A stretch of DNA of 6,826 nucleotides, taken from assembly GCA_002314525.1 (NCBI GenBank), contig DCGE01000022.1, positions 1 through 6,826 on the forward strand, given 5' to 3'. The first letter of the stretch is position 1. Every line of letters starts with the position of its first letter. Positions 5,987 through 6,826 of the stretch are shown one piece after another. A program made the translations under genes and the position numbers. The DNA is from Prevotellaceae bacterium UBA1786 (GTDB taxonomy: Bacteria > Bacteroidota > Bacteroidia > Bacteroidales > Bacteroidaceae). Under the pieces are notes generated by a model. That model had not been told where the DNA came from. It was given only the letters and a program-made list of their open reading frames with translations, and did no database searches.

Positions 5987-6715
5987 ATGAAAAAGTTATT
6001 TTTGCTTACCATCGTTGCAGCTTTCGGAACTATGAAGGTTGCTGCACAGACCAATTTGCAGGTGTTCTATGATTTCGGAAGTGATCGTAGACATGTTACA
6101 ACAACTCTCGAAGGTTTCTACAACGACAACTGGGGAAACACATTCTTCTTCGTTGACTACGACTTCAACGAAAAAGACAGCAACCATCAGGCTTATGCGC
6201 CAAGTGGATCATACATGGAAATTGCGCGCTGTCTGAACTTCTGGAATAAAACAAAATTTGCTCCGCTCAGCTTCCAGGTAGAATACAATGGTGGTGTTTA
6301 CAAAGGATTCAACATCAATAACTCATGGTTGTTTGGTGTTGACTATTTCATGCACTCAAAGGACTTCAAGAATACACTGAACCTGAAGGCTCTCTACAAG
6401 ACTATCGCAAGAACTGACCAGAATGTTCCGATGCAGCTCACTGCAGTATGGGGCTGTCAGGACATCTTCGGCGTGAAAGGCCTCCGTTTCAGCGGATTTG
6501 CTGATTTCTGGTGGGAAGACCACTATGTACACTCTGATTTCTCAGAACTCAAGCATACAGTGTTCCTTACAGAACCACAGCTTTGGTACAATATCGGCCA
6601 GCATATCGGTGTTGACAACCTGAATATCGGTGGCGAGGTTGAAATCAGCAACAACTTCGGTTCTTTCAACGGCTTTACATGTAATCCATGCCTCGGTGCA
6701 AAGTGGGTATTCTGA
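5987..6715 (+). CDS. DUF5020 outer-membrane beta-barrel protein
   Basis: 242 residues from the ATG at 5987. An in-frame ATG at 5954 would add eleven residues ahead of the signal peptide and is less likely. The start chosen gives a clean signal peptide, MKK, a hydrophobic core, and V-A-A before Q21 for signal peptidase I. The mature part alternates aromatic and polar residues with many Trp, Tyr and Phe, and ends in Trp-Val-Phe, the C-terminal aromatic expected of outer-membrane barrels. Motifs that fit DUF5020 as I know it: LQVFYDFG (24-31), NTFFFVDYDF (51-60), FQVEYNGG (96-103), FSGFADFWWE (168-177), VFLTEPQLWYN (192-202), EISNNF (219-224). The family has been compared with the Tsx nucleoside channel. 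With a purine permease 23 bp downstream and a uracil permease operon divergent, a role as nucleoside or nucleobase channel is a reasonable inference, not shown. Confidence 0.82.
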   Translation: MKKLFLLTIVAAFGTMKVAAQTNLQVFYDFGSDRRHVTTTLEGFYNDNWGNTFFFVDYDFNEKDSNHQAYAPSGSYMEIARCLNFWNKTKFAPLSFQVEYNGGVYKGFNINNSWLFGVDYFMHSKDFKNTLNLKALYKTIARTDQNVPMQLTAVWGCQDIFGVKGLRFSGFADFWWEDHYVHSDFSELKHTVFLTEPQLWYNIGQHIGVDNLNIGGEVEISNNFGSFNGFTCNPCLGAKWVF

Positions 6716-6738
6716 TTAACTGATAATTGAAGACTATT

Positions 6739-6826
6739 ATGTTACAGAAACTCTTCGGCTTCAATCCTGAGAAGCACAACGTAAAGACTGAAATCCTGGC
6801 AGGTGTGACAACCTTCCTGACTAAAA
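6739..6826 (+). CDS. NCS2 purine permease (AzgA/PbuG type), 5' end
   Basis: Only the first 29 codons are present; the gene runs off the right edge. They read MLQKLFGFNPEKHN then VKTEILAGVTTFLT, the characteristic opening of the AzgA/PbuG branch of NCS2 carriers, which take up adenine, guanine or hypoxanthine with protons across the inner membrane. Full proteins are about 430-450 residues. The ATG lies 23 bp past the stop of the DUF5020 gene with no terminator between, so the two are likely one operon: an outer-membrane pore followed by an inner-membrane carrier. The substrate cannot be decided from this fragment. The family call rests on a short but well conserved stretch. Confidence 0.75.
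   Translation, partial: MLQKLFGFNPEKHNVKTEILAGVTTFLTK

Overview
The window looks like chromosomal DNA of a Bacteroidales bacterium (Bacteroides/Prevotella-like). Reasons seen in the sequence: promoters of the Bacteroidetes type (TTTG, about 20 bp, TAnnTTTG), start codons without clear Shine-Dalgarno sequences, a BspA-like repeat lipoprotein, a DUF4143-type ATPase remnant and a DUF5020 outer-membrane protein. Species cannot be decided from this.

Layout. Positions 1-398 are AT-rich and have no gene. They hold a perfect 50-bp palindrome (37-86), a consensus-like promoter with no gene behind it (133-163) and two families of short direct repeats. Positions 399-718 (+) are the broken 3' end of a DUF4143 ATPase gene. 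Positions 751-1842 (-) encode a surface lipoprotein with 26-residue BspA-like repeats. A rho-independent terminator (1870-1908, -) separates it from the operon upstream.

The core is a minus-strand operon, uracil permease (4457-5788), guaB (2984-4447), guaA (1939-2904), read from a promoter at 5812-5843. Divergent from it, a second promoter (5888-5921, +) reads a DUF5020 outer-membrane barrel (5987-6715). An NCS2 purine permease of the AzgA/PbuG type follows 23 bp later, and only its first 29 codons are in the window.

Taken together, 1939-6826 is a nucleobase locus: one putative outer-membrane channel, two different inner-membrane nucleobase permeases, and the two enzymes that turn IMP into GMP. 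The main oddity is GuaA, which contains only the ATP-pyrophosphatase half. The glutaminase domain is absent from the gene and from everything around it, so it must be encoded elsewhere or replaced by free ammonia. I found no clear new defence or mobile system. The less explained parts are the repeat-rich left flank, the heptamer array between guaB and guaA, and an operator-like inverted repeat at the operon promoter.
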